NCBI RefSeq assembly: GCF_002093975.1
Contig: NZ_KZ084331.1
Coordinates: 150,733-214,732, forward strand
DNA from: Thermoactinospora rubra
Lineage (GTDB): Bacteria > Actinomycetota > Actinomycetes > Streptosporangiales > Streptosporangiaceae
DNA length: 64,000 nucleotides
Reading direction: 5' to 3'
The notes below the pieces were generated by a model. The model had not been told where the DNA came from. It worked only from the letters and a program-made list of their open reading frames with translations, and made no database searches. Positions 43,246 through 51,134 of the stretch are shown here, one piece after another; position 1 is the first letter of the stretch; each line of letters begins with the position of its first letter. The translations under genes and the position numbers were made by a program.

Positions 43246-44334
43246 ATGAAACGGGTCCTGGGATGGTTAGCCGTGATCCTCGCCGTTGTCTCCCTGCTCG
43301 CCGTGGGAGGCGCCGGCTGGTACTACTCCGGCCTGGTCATCGACCCCTCCCGCGGCGGCTCCTATCCGCTGGAGGTGACCGCCGTGTCCGGCGGCACGGT
43401 CACCCTGCGCGGCGGCGACGACACCGCGGCTCCCGGGACCTACGGGCTGACCTGGGCGGGCGGCAACGCCGTGCTCGGCCCGGTGGTGTCCGCCGGCCCG
43501 GGCACGGTCACCCGTGCCGTGGTGCGGGTACGGCGGGGCGAGCTGCGCGTAGGGGTGCGCGCGTACTTCGACCGCTGGATGTGGGGGCACGAGGATCCGC
43601 TGTCCGCGGTCGGCGTGCCGTACAAGAAGGTCGACATCTCCGGCTATCCCGCCTGGCTCACCGACGGCGACTCGCGGACCTGGGTCGTCGCCGTCCACGG
43701 CCGCAACGCCAACGCCGCCGAGGCGCTCCGCGTCGTGCCGGTCTTCCACAGGCTGGGGATGCCGGTGCTGGCCATCAGCTACCGCAACGACGAGGGCGCG
43801 CCGCCCAGCGAGGACGGCAAGTTCCACCTGGGCGACACCGAGTGGCGGGACGTCGAGCGGGCCATCGCCTGGGCCCGCTCGCAGGGCGCCTCCGACGTCT
43901 ACCTCTACGGCTGGTCGATGGGCGGCGGCATCGCCGCCATGACCGCGCGGCGCCTGCCCGGCGCGCCCGTCAAGGGGCTCATCCTGGACAGCCCGGTCCT
44001 GGACTGGCGCTCCCCCATCCGCCTCGGCGCCACCCAGCGCGGCGTGCCGCAGTGGCTGGCCTCGGTGGGCATGCTCGTGATCGAGCTGCGCACCGGCCTG
44101 GACTTCGACGAGCTGGACCACGTACGGCACGCGCGCTCGTTCAAGACGCCGGTGCTGCTGTTCGCCGACTCCACCGACAACTCGGTGCCGGTCGCGCCCG
44201 CCCTGGCGTTCGCCAAGGCCAGGCCGGATCTGGTGACGCTCGTCCAGACCAGCGGCGGCGGCCACACGGGATCGTGGAACGTCGACCCGGCCCGCTACGA
44301 GAAGGCGCTGACCGGCTTCGTCAGGCGACCTTAG
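43246..44334 (+). CDS. membrane-anchored alpha/beta hydrolase
   Basis: A 362-residue protein with an N-terminal anchor (VLGWLAVILAVVSLLAVGGAG), a beta-rich stalk and an alpha/beta-hydrolase domain. The nucleophile elbow is YLYGWSMGGG, VVAVHGRNAN the oxyanion strand, LLFADSTDNSVP the acid and SGGGHTGSWN the His. It resembles prolyl-oligopeptidase-like or BEM46-type hydrolases. It is divergent from the GntR gene and may share control. Its 3' end overlaps the zincin-like gene by 14 bp. Confidence 0.88.
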   Translation: MKRVLGWLAVILAVVSLLAVGGAGWYYSGLVIDPSRGGSYPLEVTAVSGGTVTLRGGDDTAAPGTYGLTWAGGNAVLGPVVSAGPGTVTRAVVRVRRGELRVGVRAYFDRWMWGHEDPLSAVGVPYKKVDISGYPAWLTDGDSRTWVVAVHGRNANAAEALRVVPVFHRLGMPVLAISYRNDEGAPPSEDGKFHLGDTEWRDVERAIAWARSQGASDVYLYGWSMGGGIAAMTARRLPGAPVKGLILDSPVLDWRSPIRLGATQRGVPQWLASVGMLVIELRTGLDFDELDHVRHARSFKTPVLLFADSTDNSVPVAPALAFAKARPDLVTLVQTSGGGHTGSWNVDPARYEKALTGFVRRP

Positions 44335-45067
44335 CCTCCGGCGCCTTCCAGGTGTTGCACGCCCCCGGATCGCCCGTCTTGTAGCCGCGGGTGAACCAGT
44401 ACAGCTCGTTGGCCGTCGGCTTGGTGGGGAACCACTTGCGGTAGTACTCGTCGACGGGCTGCGGCGTCTCGGCCCGCAGCAAGGGCTTCCAGTTCTTCGC
44501 GGTGCGGCCCAACGCCTTCACGCCCACCCCGGCCAGGCAGTCCTGCTGCATGGAGAACCGGCGGGACTGCTCCTCCAGCTGCTTCTCGTCGGCGTCGTTC
44601 GGCATCCCCCAGTAGGCCTCCCCGATGCCGGTCTGGCCCTGGACGACCCCGGCGAAGGCGTCCGCGACCTGGATGACGATCGGCAGGTCGTTCTTGGCCT
44701 TGATCCAGTCGGCGCCGAGCTGGATCTCGATCTGCGTCCCGCAGATGGCGGCGAACGAGCCGGAGATCTTGACGCCTGTGTGGCAGTGGGACTCGTACCT
44801 GTCCTTGATCTCCACCTCGACCGGCTGGTAGTCGGGGACGGCGGGCTTCCACGCCTTGTTGAAGCAGTCCACCAGCTTGGTGAGGTACCTGACCGTCGAG
44901 GCCTTCGTGGTGCCCTTCTCGAGCTTGCACGCGACCTTGGGCAGCTTGCCCACCTTGTAGAGGTCGTTGTGGGTGAGCTCGGGCACGCCCTTGACCGGGT
45001 AGGCGGCGGCGGGGGCGGCGAGCAGGACGGTCGCCGCGGCGGCGCCGGCTAACGCGCGAGTGATCAT
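44321..45067 (-). CDS. neutral zinc metallopeptidase homologue without catalytic motif
   Basis: A 248-residue secreted protein: signal peptide ALAGAAAATVLLAAPAAA, then the body of YpfJ-type neutral zinc metallopeptidases (CFNKAWKPAVPDYQPVEVEI, ICGTQIEIQLGADW, RRFSMQQDCLAGVGVKALG). Where active relatives have HEYGHHVQ this protein has DAFAGVVQ (136-143), followed by the normal GQTGI. Both zinc His and the Glu are therefore missing, and it should not be a peptidase. Cys residues (47, 68, 95, 109, 177) could form disulfides. It follows the DUF305 gene by 11 bp in the LPMO operon and may serve as a binding or chaperone protein. Confidence 0.8.
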   Translation of the reverse strand: MITRALAGAAAATVLLAAPAAAYPVKGVPELTHNDLYKVGKLPKVACKLEKGTTKASTVRYLTKLVDCFNKAWKPAVPDYQPVEVEIKDRYESHCHTGVKISGSFAAICGTQIEIQLGADWIKAKNDLPIVIQVADAFAGVVQGQTGIGEAYWGMPNDADEKQLEEQSRRFSMQQDCLAGVGVKALGRTAKNWKPLLRAETPQPVDEYYRKWFPTKPTANELYWFTRGYKTGDPGACNTWKAPEAKVA

Positions 45068-45078
45068 AGGACGCGATG

Positions 45079-45615
45079 CTAGGGAAGTTCCTCCAGCAGG
45101 TCGAGCATGAGCGCGATCTGGCCCCTGCGGGACTGCTCGACCTGCCTGGCCCACTCCCTCACCTTGGGGCTCGCGCCGTTGACCTGCTCCGCCGCCGCCA
45201 GCTGGACCGCCTCGTCCTGGTGCGCGATGAGGACGTTGAGCAGGTCCCGGTCGAACCTCTTGGAGGTCAGCAACGCCGCGATCTGCCGTTTGTCCGTCTC
45301 CGGCACCTCGTGACCCGCGTGCGCGTCCGAGGCGGCCGTGAGCGGCTGGTCCCACTCGTACAGCCAGCGGCTCATCCTCGCGACCTCGTCGTCCTGCGTC
45401 GTCTCGATGGCCGCCGCGAGCGTCCTCACCTCGGGGTGGGTCGCCCGCTCGCGCGCCAGCCGGGCGATCTGGATGCCCTGCCGGTGATGGGGGATCATCA
45501 TCTGCAGGAACATCACGTCGTCGGCGTCGACCGCCTCGGTGGGCGCGGGGGCGGCGGCCCCGCCGCAGCCGGTGAGCAGCAGGGCCGCCAGCAGCGCTGT
45601 CAGAGCCTTCGCCAT
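45079..45615 (-). CDS. DUF305 lipoprotein, probable copper-binding
   Basis: A 178-residue lipoprotein: lipobox LLTGC with Cys17, then a four-helix ferritin-like DUF305 domain with MFLQMMIPHHRQGIQIARLA and a second half-repeat LLNVLIAHQDEAVQLAAAEQ. The Met-Met-x-x-His-His cluster is the feature tied to copper binding in DUF305 proteins such as cyanobacterial CopM. DAHAGHEVPE offers more His. The start overlaps the LPMO end by 16 bp, so it is translated from the same message as a copper enzyme. Confidence 0.87.
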   Translation of the reverse strand: MAKALTALLAALLLTGCGGAAAPAPTEAVDADDVMFLQMMIPHHRQGIQIARLARERATHPEVRTLAAAIETTQDDEVARMSRWLYEWDQPLTAASDAHAGHEVPETDKRQIAALLTSKRFDRDLLNVLIAHQDEAVQLAAAEQVNGASPKVREWARQVEQSRRGQIALMLDLLEELP

Positions 45616-46460
45616 AGCGCCGGGACGTTCGGCGGCTCCCAGCCCTGGATCGCGGTGTGGGACTGGATGCACTCATACGTCGCGCCGTTGTAGGTGACGC
45701 GGTCGCCGGCCTTGTAGGCGGTGCCGGCCTGCCAGGTGCCGCTCGGCTGGGACGAGGTCGGCGTGGGGGTCGGTGTCGGGGTGGGGGTGGGCGTGGGGCT
45801 CGACGTCGGGGTCGGCGTCGGGCTCGGGCTGGGCGTGCCGCCGCCGCCGAAGTCGATGTCGGAGCAGGTGTAGAAGGCCTCGTTGCTGCCGACCACGCGC
45901 TGCCAGATCGAGTACAGGATGTGGCGGCCGGTCCGCTGCGGCAGGTTGATCGTCCAGTTGGTGAACGTCGTGGGGTTCTGGTTGGTGAAGGTCCTGATGT
46001 GGACCAGGTCCGACCACCTCAGCGGCATGGTCGGGTTCCAGCCCTCGCGGGTGATGTAGAACTCGAAGTTGCTGTTGGAGTGCGGGGCGCTGGCGTGGTA
46101 GGTCAGCGTGAACGACCCGGGCCGCACCGAGGTGGCCGGCCAGTCGGCGCGCTGGAGGTCGAGCCCGCGGTACTTCTCCCGCCCCGCGCTGCACAGCTTG
46201 CCGTCGGGGATGATCTCGCGGTGCCTGCCGCCCGCCTCCAGCAGCGACACCTCGTTCCAGTCGTAGAAGGCCTGGGTGCCGCTGGCGGCGACGGCGGCCT
46301 TGCAGGCGGCCGAGCCGGGCGTCTCGGGGCCTTCCTTCCAGCAGGTGTAGACGCGGCTGGGCGGGTTGGACATGCTGCCGTGGGCGTTGGCGGCGCCGGC
46401 GGGGAGCAGGACTAACGCTCCCGTGGCCGCGGCGGTGGCGGCGATGAATCTCTTCCGCAC
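45600..46460 (-). CDS. AA10 lytic polysaccharide monooxygenase with CBM5/12
   Basis: A 286-residue secreted copper enzyme. The signal peptide is cut after ANA, leaving His27 (HGSMSNPPSRVY) as the N-terminal copper ligand; His127 in YHASAPHSNSNFEFYIT is the second of the His brace. EKYRGLDLQRADWP and IWQRVVGSNEAFYTCSDI are AA10 blocks. A Pro/Thr/Ser linker of PT repeats joins a CBM5/12 chitin-binding module (TAYKAGDRVTYNGATYEC) at the end. It oxidatively cleaves chitin or cellulose. AGGAG precedes the GTG by five bases. Confidence 0.95.
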   Translation of the reverse strand: MRKRFIAATAAATGALVLLPAGAANAHGSMSNPPSRVYTCWKEGPETPGSAACKAAVAASGTQAFYDWNEVSLLEAGGRHREIIPDGKLCSAGREKYRGLDLQRADWPATSVRPGSFTLTYHASAPHSNSNFEFYITREGWNPTMPLRWSDLVHIRTFTNQNPTTFTNWTINLPQRTGRHILYSIWQRVVGSNEAFYTCSDIDFGGGGTPSPSPTPTPTSSPTPTPTPTPTPTPTSSQPSGTWQAGTAYKAGDRVTYNGATYECIQSHTAIQGWEPPNVPALWRRL

Positions 46461-46499
46461 GTTGGCTCCTGGGGGTGAACGTGAAATTAAAAGTAAACC

Positions 46500-46509
46500 T
46501 TCTTAAGAA
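46500..46509. promoter_or_regulatory. palindrome TTCTTAAGAA before the LPMO gene
   Basis: A perfect 10-bp palindrome inside an AT-rich stretch of about 35 bp, 40 bp before the LPMO start. Read leftward the region gives TTAAGAAGGTTTACTTT, resembling the palindrome at 13462-13478 (12 of 17 positions). It probably contains the promoter or an operator for substrate control. Confidence 0.4.
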
Positions 46510-46615
46510 TTAACTATCCTGCCGCTGGCACGCAAGGTCGCCACGGGTGATTGGGCCCCTTTCGGGGCAGAGGGGTGCTCCCGGGGCCGCCACGCCTCCG
46601 GGAGGAGGAGGCGGG

Positions 46616-48229
46616 ATGCGGAACGCGATCGCCAAGGCCCGCTCGGCGCGGGCCGCGCGCAGGGCGCTGGGACTGAAGAGGCTGCGGCCCGGCCAGCTGG
46701 AGGCCATGGCCGCACTTGCCCAGGGCCGCGACACGCTCGTGGTGATGCCCACAGGCAGCGGCAAGTCGGCTGTGTACCAGGTCTCCGCCCTGCTGCTCCC
46801 CGGCCCGACGCTGGTGGTCTCCCCGCTCATCGCTCTCCAGCGGGACCAGGTGCGGGCGCTTCGCGAGCTCGACGAGGACGCGGTGAGCGTCGACGGCTCC
46901 ACCGCGGCCCGGGATCGGTCGGCGGCCTTCGAGTCCCTGCGCGCCGGCGAGACCGAGTTCCTGTTCTGCTCGCCGGAACAGCTCGCCCGGCCGGACGTCG
47001 TCCGCGAGCTGGCCGAGGCCCGGCCGTCCCTCATGGTCGTCGACGAGGCGCACTGCGTCTCCGCCTGGGGCCACGACTTCCGTCCCGACTACCTGCGGCT
47101 CGGCGAGGTGGCCGAAGCCCTCGGCCGCCCGGTGATCGCCGCGCTGACCGCGACCGCCGCCCCGCCCGTGCGCGAGGAGATCGTCGAACGGTTGCGCATG
47201 CGCGACCCGCTCCAGGTCGTGCGCGGCTTCGACCGGCCCAACATCGCCCTGTCGGTCCGCAGGCCCACCGGCGGCCCCGGCCAGGCGGCCCTCGACATCG
47301 TGCGGGAGCAGCGGCTTCCCGGCATCGTCTACACCTCCACGCGCAGGCGGGCCGAGGAGCTGGCGCGGGTGCTGGCCGAGGCGGGCCTGCGGGCCGCCGC
47401 CTACCACGCGGGCGTACGGCGAAGCGAACGGGACCGCACCCAGGCGCGCTTCATGGCGGGCGAGATCGACGTGGTGGTCTCGACGAGCGCGTTCGGCATG
47501 GGCATCGACAAACCGGACGTGCGGTTCGTGGCACACGCGGCCGTGCCGGGCTCGCTTGACGCCTATTACCAGGAGATCGGCCGTGCCGGCCGGGACGGCG
47601 AGCCCGCCGAGGCGGTGCTGCTCTACCGGCCCGAGGACCTGTCGCTGCAGCGGTTCTTCAGCGGCGGGTTGCCCGACGTGGAGGCGCTGGAGCGGGTCGC
47701 CGCGGCCGTGACCGGCGAGGTCGACCGCAAGACCCTCCGGGAGCGCACGGGCCTGCCGCCCCGCCGCCTCACGGCGCTGCTGGACCTGCTCGAGCGGGTG
47801 GGAGCCGTACGGCTGGGCCACCGGAAGGTGTCGCCCGTGGCGGGGACCGACCCCCGGGCCGCCGCCGAGGAGGCGCGGACGCTGAGCGAGCGGCGGCAGG
47901 CCGTCGAGCGGACGCGGCTGGAGATGATGCGCCGTTACGCCGAGATCGACGACTGTCGCAGGCGCTTCCTGCTGGCGTACTTCGGTGAGGAATTGAAAGA
48001 GCCGTGCGGGAACTGCGACGCGTGCCGTACCGGCAGCGCCAGGGAACGGGTCACGGGTGGGGGGCCTTTCGCGGTGCACGCGCGAGTGGAGCACCGGCTG
48101 TGGGGGCCGGGTGAGGTGATCAGCCGGGAGCAGGACCGGGTGACCGTGCTGTTCGAGGCGGCCGGATATCGCGAGCTGCTGCTGGACGCGGTGGTGGAGC
48201 AGGGTCTGCTGCGGGAGGCATCTTCCTAG
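46616..48229 (+). CDS. RecQ-family ATP-dependent DNA helicase
   Basis: A 537-residue superfamily 2 helicase: motif 0 LRPGQLEAMAALAQGRD, Walker A MPTGSGKSAVYQ, motif II VVDEAHCVSAWGHDFRPDYL, motif V VVSTSAFGMGIDKPDVRFV, motif VI QEIGRAGRDGE. The zinc-binding domain has DDCRRRFLLAYFGE and CGNCDAC (four Cys). No HRDC domain is seen; the last 60 residues are an actinobacterial extension. It unwinds forks and recombination intermediates. GGAGGAGG before the ATG is a strong ribosome site; a longer frame upstream is Gly-rich and unlikely. Confidence 0.94.
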   Translation: MRNAIAKARSARAARRALGLKRLRPGQLEAMAALAQGRDTLVVMPTGSGKSAVYQVSALLLPGPTLVVSPLIALQRDQVRALRELDEDAVSVDGSTAARDRSAAFESLRAGETEFLFCSPEQLARPDVVRELAEARPSLMVVDEAHCVSAWGHDFRPDYLRLGEVAEALGRPVIAALTATAAPPVREEIVERLRMRDPLQVVRGFDRPNIALSVRRPTGGPGQAALDIVREQRLPGIVYTSTRRRAEELARVLAEAGLRAAAYHAGVRRSERDRTQARFMAGEIDVVVSTSAFGMGIDKPDVRFVAHAAVPGSLDAYYQEIGRAGRDGEPAEAVLLYRPEDLSLQRFFSGGLPDVEALERVAAAVTGEVDRKTLRERTGLPPRRLTALLDLLERVGAVRLGHRKVSPVAGTDPRAAAEEARTLSERRQAVERTRLEMMRRYAEIDDCRRRFLLAYFGEELKEPCGNCDACRTGSARERVTGGGPFAVHARVEHRLWGPGEVISREQDRVTVLFEAAGYRELLLDAVVEQGLLREASS

Positions 48230-48303
48230 CCCGCCTGGGTAGGCGAACGGGCGTTCGGATGGGATAGGGGGAGCGAACGGCTCAACCCGGACCGTTAGCT
48301 CGC

Positions 48304-48319
48304 CGTACCCACGGGTACG
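48304..48319. promoter_or_regulatory. palindrome CGTACCC-AC-GGGTACG before the SDR gene
   Basis: A perfect 7-bp inverted repeat, 8 bp before the ATG of the stress-type SDR, where it would overlap the ribosome site. It may be an operator or a translation-blocking stem. No known regulator is recognised. Confidence 0.4.
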
Positions 48320-48327
48320 CGGGGTGC

Positions 48328-49191
48328 ATGCCACAGGAACCGAACACGACACCACCGGCGCAGACCCAGCCGTACCCGGGCAGCACCGGCGAGATGGCGC
48401 CGGAGCCGCGCGACGAGATGCGCGACTACGAGGGCCGCGGCCTGCTGGCCGGCAAGCGGGCCCTCATCACGGGCGGCGACTCCGGCATCGGCCGCGCCGT
48501 CGCCATCGCCTTCGCCAAGGAGGGCGCCGACGTCGCGATCGCCTACCTGACCGAGCACGAGGACGCCAACCACACCCGCGAGCTGGTCGAGAAGGCCGGG
48601 CGCCGGTGCGTGCTGCTGCCCGGCGACCTGTCCGACCGGGACCACTGCGTGCGCGTGGTCGAGCAGACCGTCGGCGAGCTGGGCGGGCTGGACGTCGTGG
48701 TCAACAACGTCGCCACCCAGGCCCCGGTCCAGTCGCTGGAGGAGCTCAGCGACGAGCAGTGGGAGAACACGTTCGCGACCAACATCCACAGCTACTTCTG
48801 GATCACCAAGGCCGCCCTGCCGCACCTGACGCGCGGCTCGGCGATCATCAACACCTCCTCGATCAACGGGTTGCGCGGCAACAAGACGCTCATCGACTAC
48901 TCGGCCACCAAGGGCGCCATCAACGCTTTCACCTACTCGCTGGCCCAGGCGCTGGTCGACCGGGGCATCAGGGTGAACGCGGTCGCGCCGGGACCGGTGT
49001 GGACGCCACTCATCCCCTCGACGTTCCCGGCGGAGAAGGTCGAGAAGTTCGGCGAGCAGGTGCCGATGAAGCGGGCGGCCGACCCGGACGAGATCGCGCC
49101 GTCGTACGTCTTCTTCGCGGCCGAGCGGCTGTCGTCGTACTACACCGGGGAGATCCTCGCGCCCGTCGGCGGGGAGACGCTGCCCGGCTGA
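48328..49191 (+). CDS. SDR-family oxidoreductase, general-stress type
   Basis: A 287-residue protein of the YdaD/YghA-like SDR group, recognisable by an N-terminal extension before the Rossmann fold (PEPRDEMRDYEGRGLLAGKR). It has ITGGDSGIGRAVAIAFAKEGADV, NNVATQ, the Ser of INTSSING, YSATKGA (Tyr-x-x-x-Lys) and VAPGPVWTPLIPSTFP. Relatives are induced by stress; their substrates are poorly known. Its 3' end overlaps the convergent GH16 gene by 52 bp. Confidence 0.9.
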   Translation: MPQEPNTTPPAQTQPYPGSTGEMAPEPRDEMRDYEGRGLLAGKRALITGGDSGIGRAVAIAFAKEGADVAIAYLTEHEDANHTRELVEKAGRRCVLLPGDLSDRDHCVRVVEQTVGELGGLDVVVNNVATQAPVQSLEELSDEQWENTFATNIHSYFWITKAALPHLTRGSAIINTSSINGLRGNKTLIDYSATKGAINAFTYSLAQALVDRGIRVNAVAPGPVWTPLIPSTFPAEKVEKFGEQVPMKRAADPDEIAPSYVFFAAERLSSYYTGEILAPVGGETLPG

Positions 49192-49967
49192 CGTGGTCGA
49201 TACCCGCGCACGTAGTCGACCGTGAACCGCTTGGGGTAGTCGCCTCCCGGCTCGAACTCGTAGATGCCGAGCATCAGCTGCATCGGATAGCCCGGCGACT
49301 GGCGCACGGTCCTGACGCGCCGGCCGTCGACGAAGAAGGCGACCTGATCGGGCGTCCATTCGGCCGCGTAGACGTGGAACCCGGTGGCGTCGACGGGCAC
49401 GGTCTCGGCCGTGAAGTCGTCGGCGATCTCCGGGTCGCCGAACGGGTGGACCCCCATCCCGATCTTCGCGCTGTGCTTTCCGACGTCCCTGCCGAAGATC
49501 TCGCACACGCAGATCTCGGCCGACCGCTCCGGCCGGTCCTCATACCCGATCATCCACAGCGCGACCATGCACCGGGGATCGGCGACCGCCTTGGCGCGTA
49601 TCTCGATCAGGCCGTAGTGCGGGGTGTAGAGGCGCACGTTGCGCTGCTCCTCGCGCACGACGGCCCGCGATCCCCGCCCGTGCTGCCCGATCGTGCTGCC
49701 CACCGGCCCGGCGAAGACCCCGGTCTGGAGCGAGGACACCCGCAGCGGCCCCTCCAACTCGGGAGACCAGGGCGGCTGGTCCTCCTCGATCAGCAGGTGC
49801 AGGCACCCGCCGGACAGCTCGTAGCGGGCCGCCGCGGCCTCGCGGGTGGTCCATTGGGGCAGGTAGAAGGGGACCCAGCGGCTCTCGTCGAGCTGGTCGC
49901 CCGCGAAGGAGTCCTCGAACTCCAGCTCGTAGACCTCCAGGTCGTACCCGGCGCTCGCCTCGGCCAT
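49140..49967 (-). CDS. GH16-like concanavalin-type protein
   Basis: A 275-residue beta-jelly-roll protein without signal peptide. EFEDSFAGDQLDESRW and QTGVFAGPVGSTIGQH begin the fold, HYGLIEIRAKAVAD leads to the active-site strand, and HVYAAEWTPDQVAFFVDGRRVRT is typical of GH16. The catalytic strand reads EICVCE (151-156): both Glu are present, but the central Asp of E-x-D-x-x-E is Cys153. Glucanase activity is therefore uncertain; it may be a lectin-like or subfamily-specific form. Confidence 0.85.
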   Translation of the reverse strand: MAEASAGYDLEVYELEFEDSFAGDQLDESRWVPFYLPQWTTREAAAARYELSGGCLHLLIEEDQPPWSPELEGPLRVSSLQTGVFAGPVGSTIGQHGRGSRAVVREEQRNVRLYTPHYGLIEIRAKAVADPRCMVALWMIGYEDRPERSAEICVCEIFGRDVGKHSAKIGMGVHPFGDPEIADDFTAETVPVDATGFHVYAAEWTPDQVAFFVDGRRVRTVRQSPGYPMQLMLGIYEFEPGGDYPKRFTVDYVRGYRPRQPGSVSPPTGARISPV

Positions 49968-50044
49968 GGCGGTCCCCCTTCCTTTCGCCGGGAGGCTACG
50001 CGACGGGACCGACAGTTCGCCGGGGCGTGACGGATCATGGGGGT

Positions 50045-50370
50045 GTGCCGGAACTGATCGCCCCCACCGCCCGGCTTCGGGAGTCCTTCCTGTCGGCGAT
50101 CGCCGAGTTCCACGCGGACCGCGACCACCCGGTCCCCTGGTTCGTCACCGACGTCGACCCCGAGGCGCCGGCCGACCCTTCGGCCTTCGACGCCTACTGC
50201 TGGAACGCGACGAGACGGCGCCGCCCCGCCGGCCGGGCTTCGTGCCGATGACGACGCCGTGGTGGGCGGACGGCGACCGGACGCCGGGCCGCCCGGCCAT
50301 CCGGCACCGCCTCACCCCGGCTCTGGAGCGCGCGGGCGGTCACGTCGGCCACGACGTACGGCCGGCAGAG
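50045..50370 (+). pseudogene. broken GNAT acetyltransferase gene
   Basis: The first part reads VPELIAPTARLRESFLSAIAEFH and on to FDAY; after a one-base frame change near 50197 the other frame continues as LLERDETAPPRRPGFVPMTT, then WWADG, IRHRLTPALERAGGHVGHDVRP. Both parts together match the N-terminal two thirds of a known actinobacterial GNAT family. The acetyl-CoA loop and the rest are absent. The break at 50366-50409 carries a direct repeat around a hairpin. No functional product is expected. Confidence 0.75.
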
Positions 50371-50409
50371 TCCCAGACGGCTTTCGTCGGTGCCGTCTGG
50401 CAGAGTCCC
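50366..50409. repeat. direct repeat flanking a hairpin at the end of the GNAT remnant
   Basis: CAGAGTCCC occurs at 50366-50374 and 50401-50409. Between them CCAGACGGC and GCCGTCTGG (50373-50381 and 50392-50400) form a 9-bp stem with a 10-nt loop. The arrangement, direct repeat outside and inverted repeat inside, is that of a small insertion or excision scar. It may also stop transcripts before the methyltransferase gene. Confidence 0.6.
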
Positions 50410-50413
50410 GGCC

Positions 50414-51082
50414 ATGCCGGAAGCCGATCTCACCCCCATCGCCGCCCATTGGGACGCCTGCGCCGCCTCCTTCGACGACGAGCCCGACCACGGTCTGCGC
50501 GACCCCGGCGTGCGCGCCTCCTGGACCCGGCGACTCGCCGAGTGGCTCCCCGGGGAGCCGTCCGACATCCTGGACCTGGGCTGCGGCACGGGATCGCTCA
50601 CCCTGCTCCTGGCCCGGCTCGGACACCGCCCGATCGGCCTCGACCTCTCGCCGCGCATGATCGGGCTCGCCCGGCGCAAGCTCTCCGCCGCCGGCCATGC
50701 CGTACCCTTCCTCGTCGGCGACGCGGCCGACCCGCCCTTCACCCCCGGCGCGTCCTTCGACGTGCTCCTCGTCCGCCACCTCCTGTGGACCCTCCCGGCC
50801 CCGCACGAGGCCCTTCGCCGATGGCTGCGCCTGCTCCGCCCGGACGGCCGCCTGGTGCTCGTCGAAGGCCGGTGGGGGACATCCGGCGGCGACGCCTACG
50901 CTCCCGGCTCCCCGGCGCTGCCGTGGTACGGCGGGGCGACGGCCGCCCAGGTGATCGACGCCCTGCGGCCGCTGGCCCGCGTGACGCACCACGCGGAGCT
51001 CACCGACCCGAGCCTGTGGGGCCGGCCCGTCCACGACGAACGCTACGTCGTCATCGCCACCCCCAAGCCCGATGCCGCGTGA
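50414..51082 (+). CDS. class I SAM-dependent methyltransferase
   Basis: A 222-residue methyltransferase: ILDLGCGTGSLTLLLA (SAM motif I), IGLDLSPRMIGLAR (motif II, acidic ribose ligand), DAADPPFTPGASFDVLLVRH and LRPDGRLVLVEGRW. The substrate is unknown. The chosen ATG (MPEADLTP) gives the normal N-terminus; one eight codons earlier lies in the scar region. It belongs to the ubiE-like small-molecule group. Confidence 0.9.
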   Translation: MPEADLTPIAAHWDACAASFDDEPDHGLRDPGVRASWTRRLAEWLPGEPSDILDLGCGTGSLTLLLARLGHRPIGLDLSPRMIGLARRKLSAAGHAVPFLVGDAADPPFTPGASFDVLLVRHLLWTLPAPHEALRRWLRLLRPDGRLVLVEGRWGTSGGDAYAPGSPALPWYGGATAAQVIDALRPLARVTHHAELTDPSLWGRPVHDERYVVIATPKPDAA

Positions 51083-51134
51083 GGATGATCGGAGGCCGTC
51101 CGGCGACATTTCCGGGCATATTTCTGGACAGGTA

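Noticed and set aside
45720..45840. Tandem DNA repeat in the LPMO gene
   Set aside because: The hexamer-like pattern simply encodes the Pro-Thr linker common in secreted actinobacterial enzymes.
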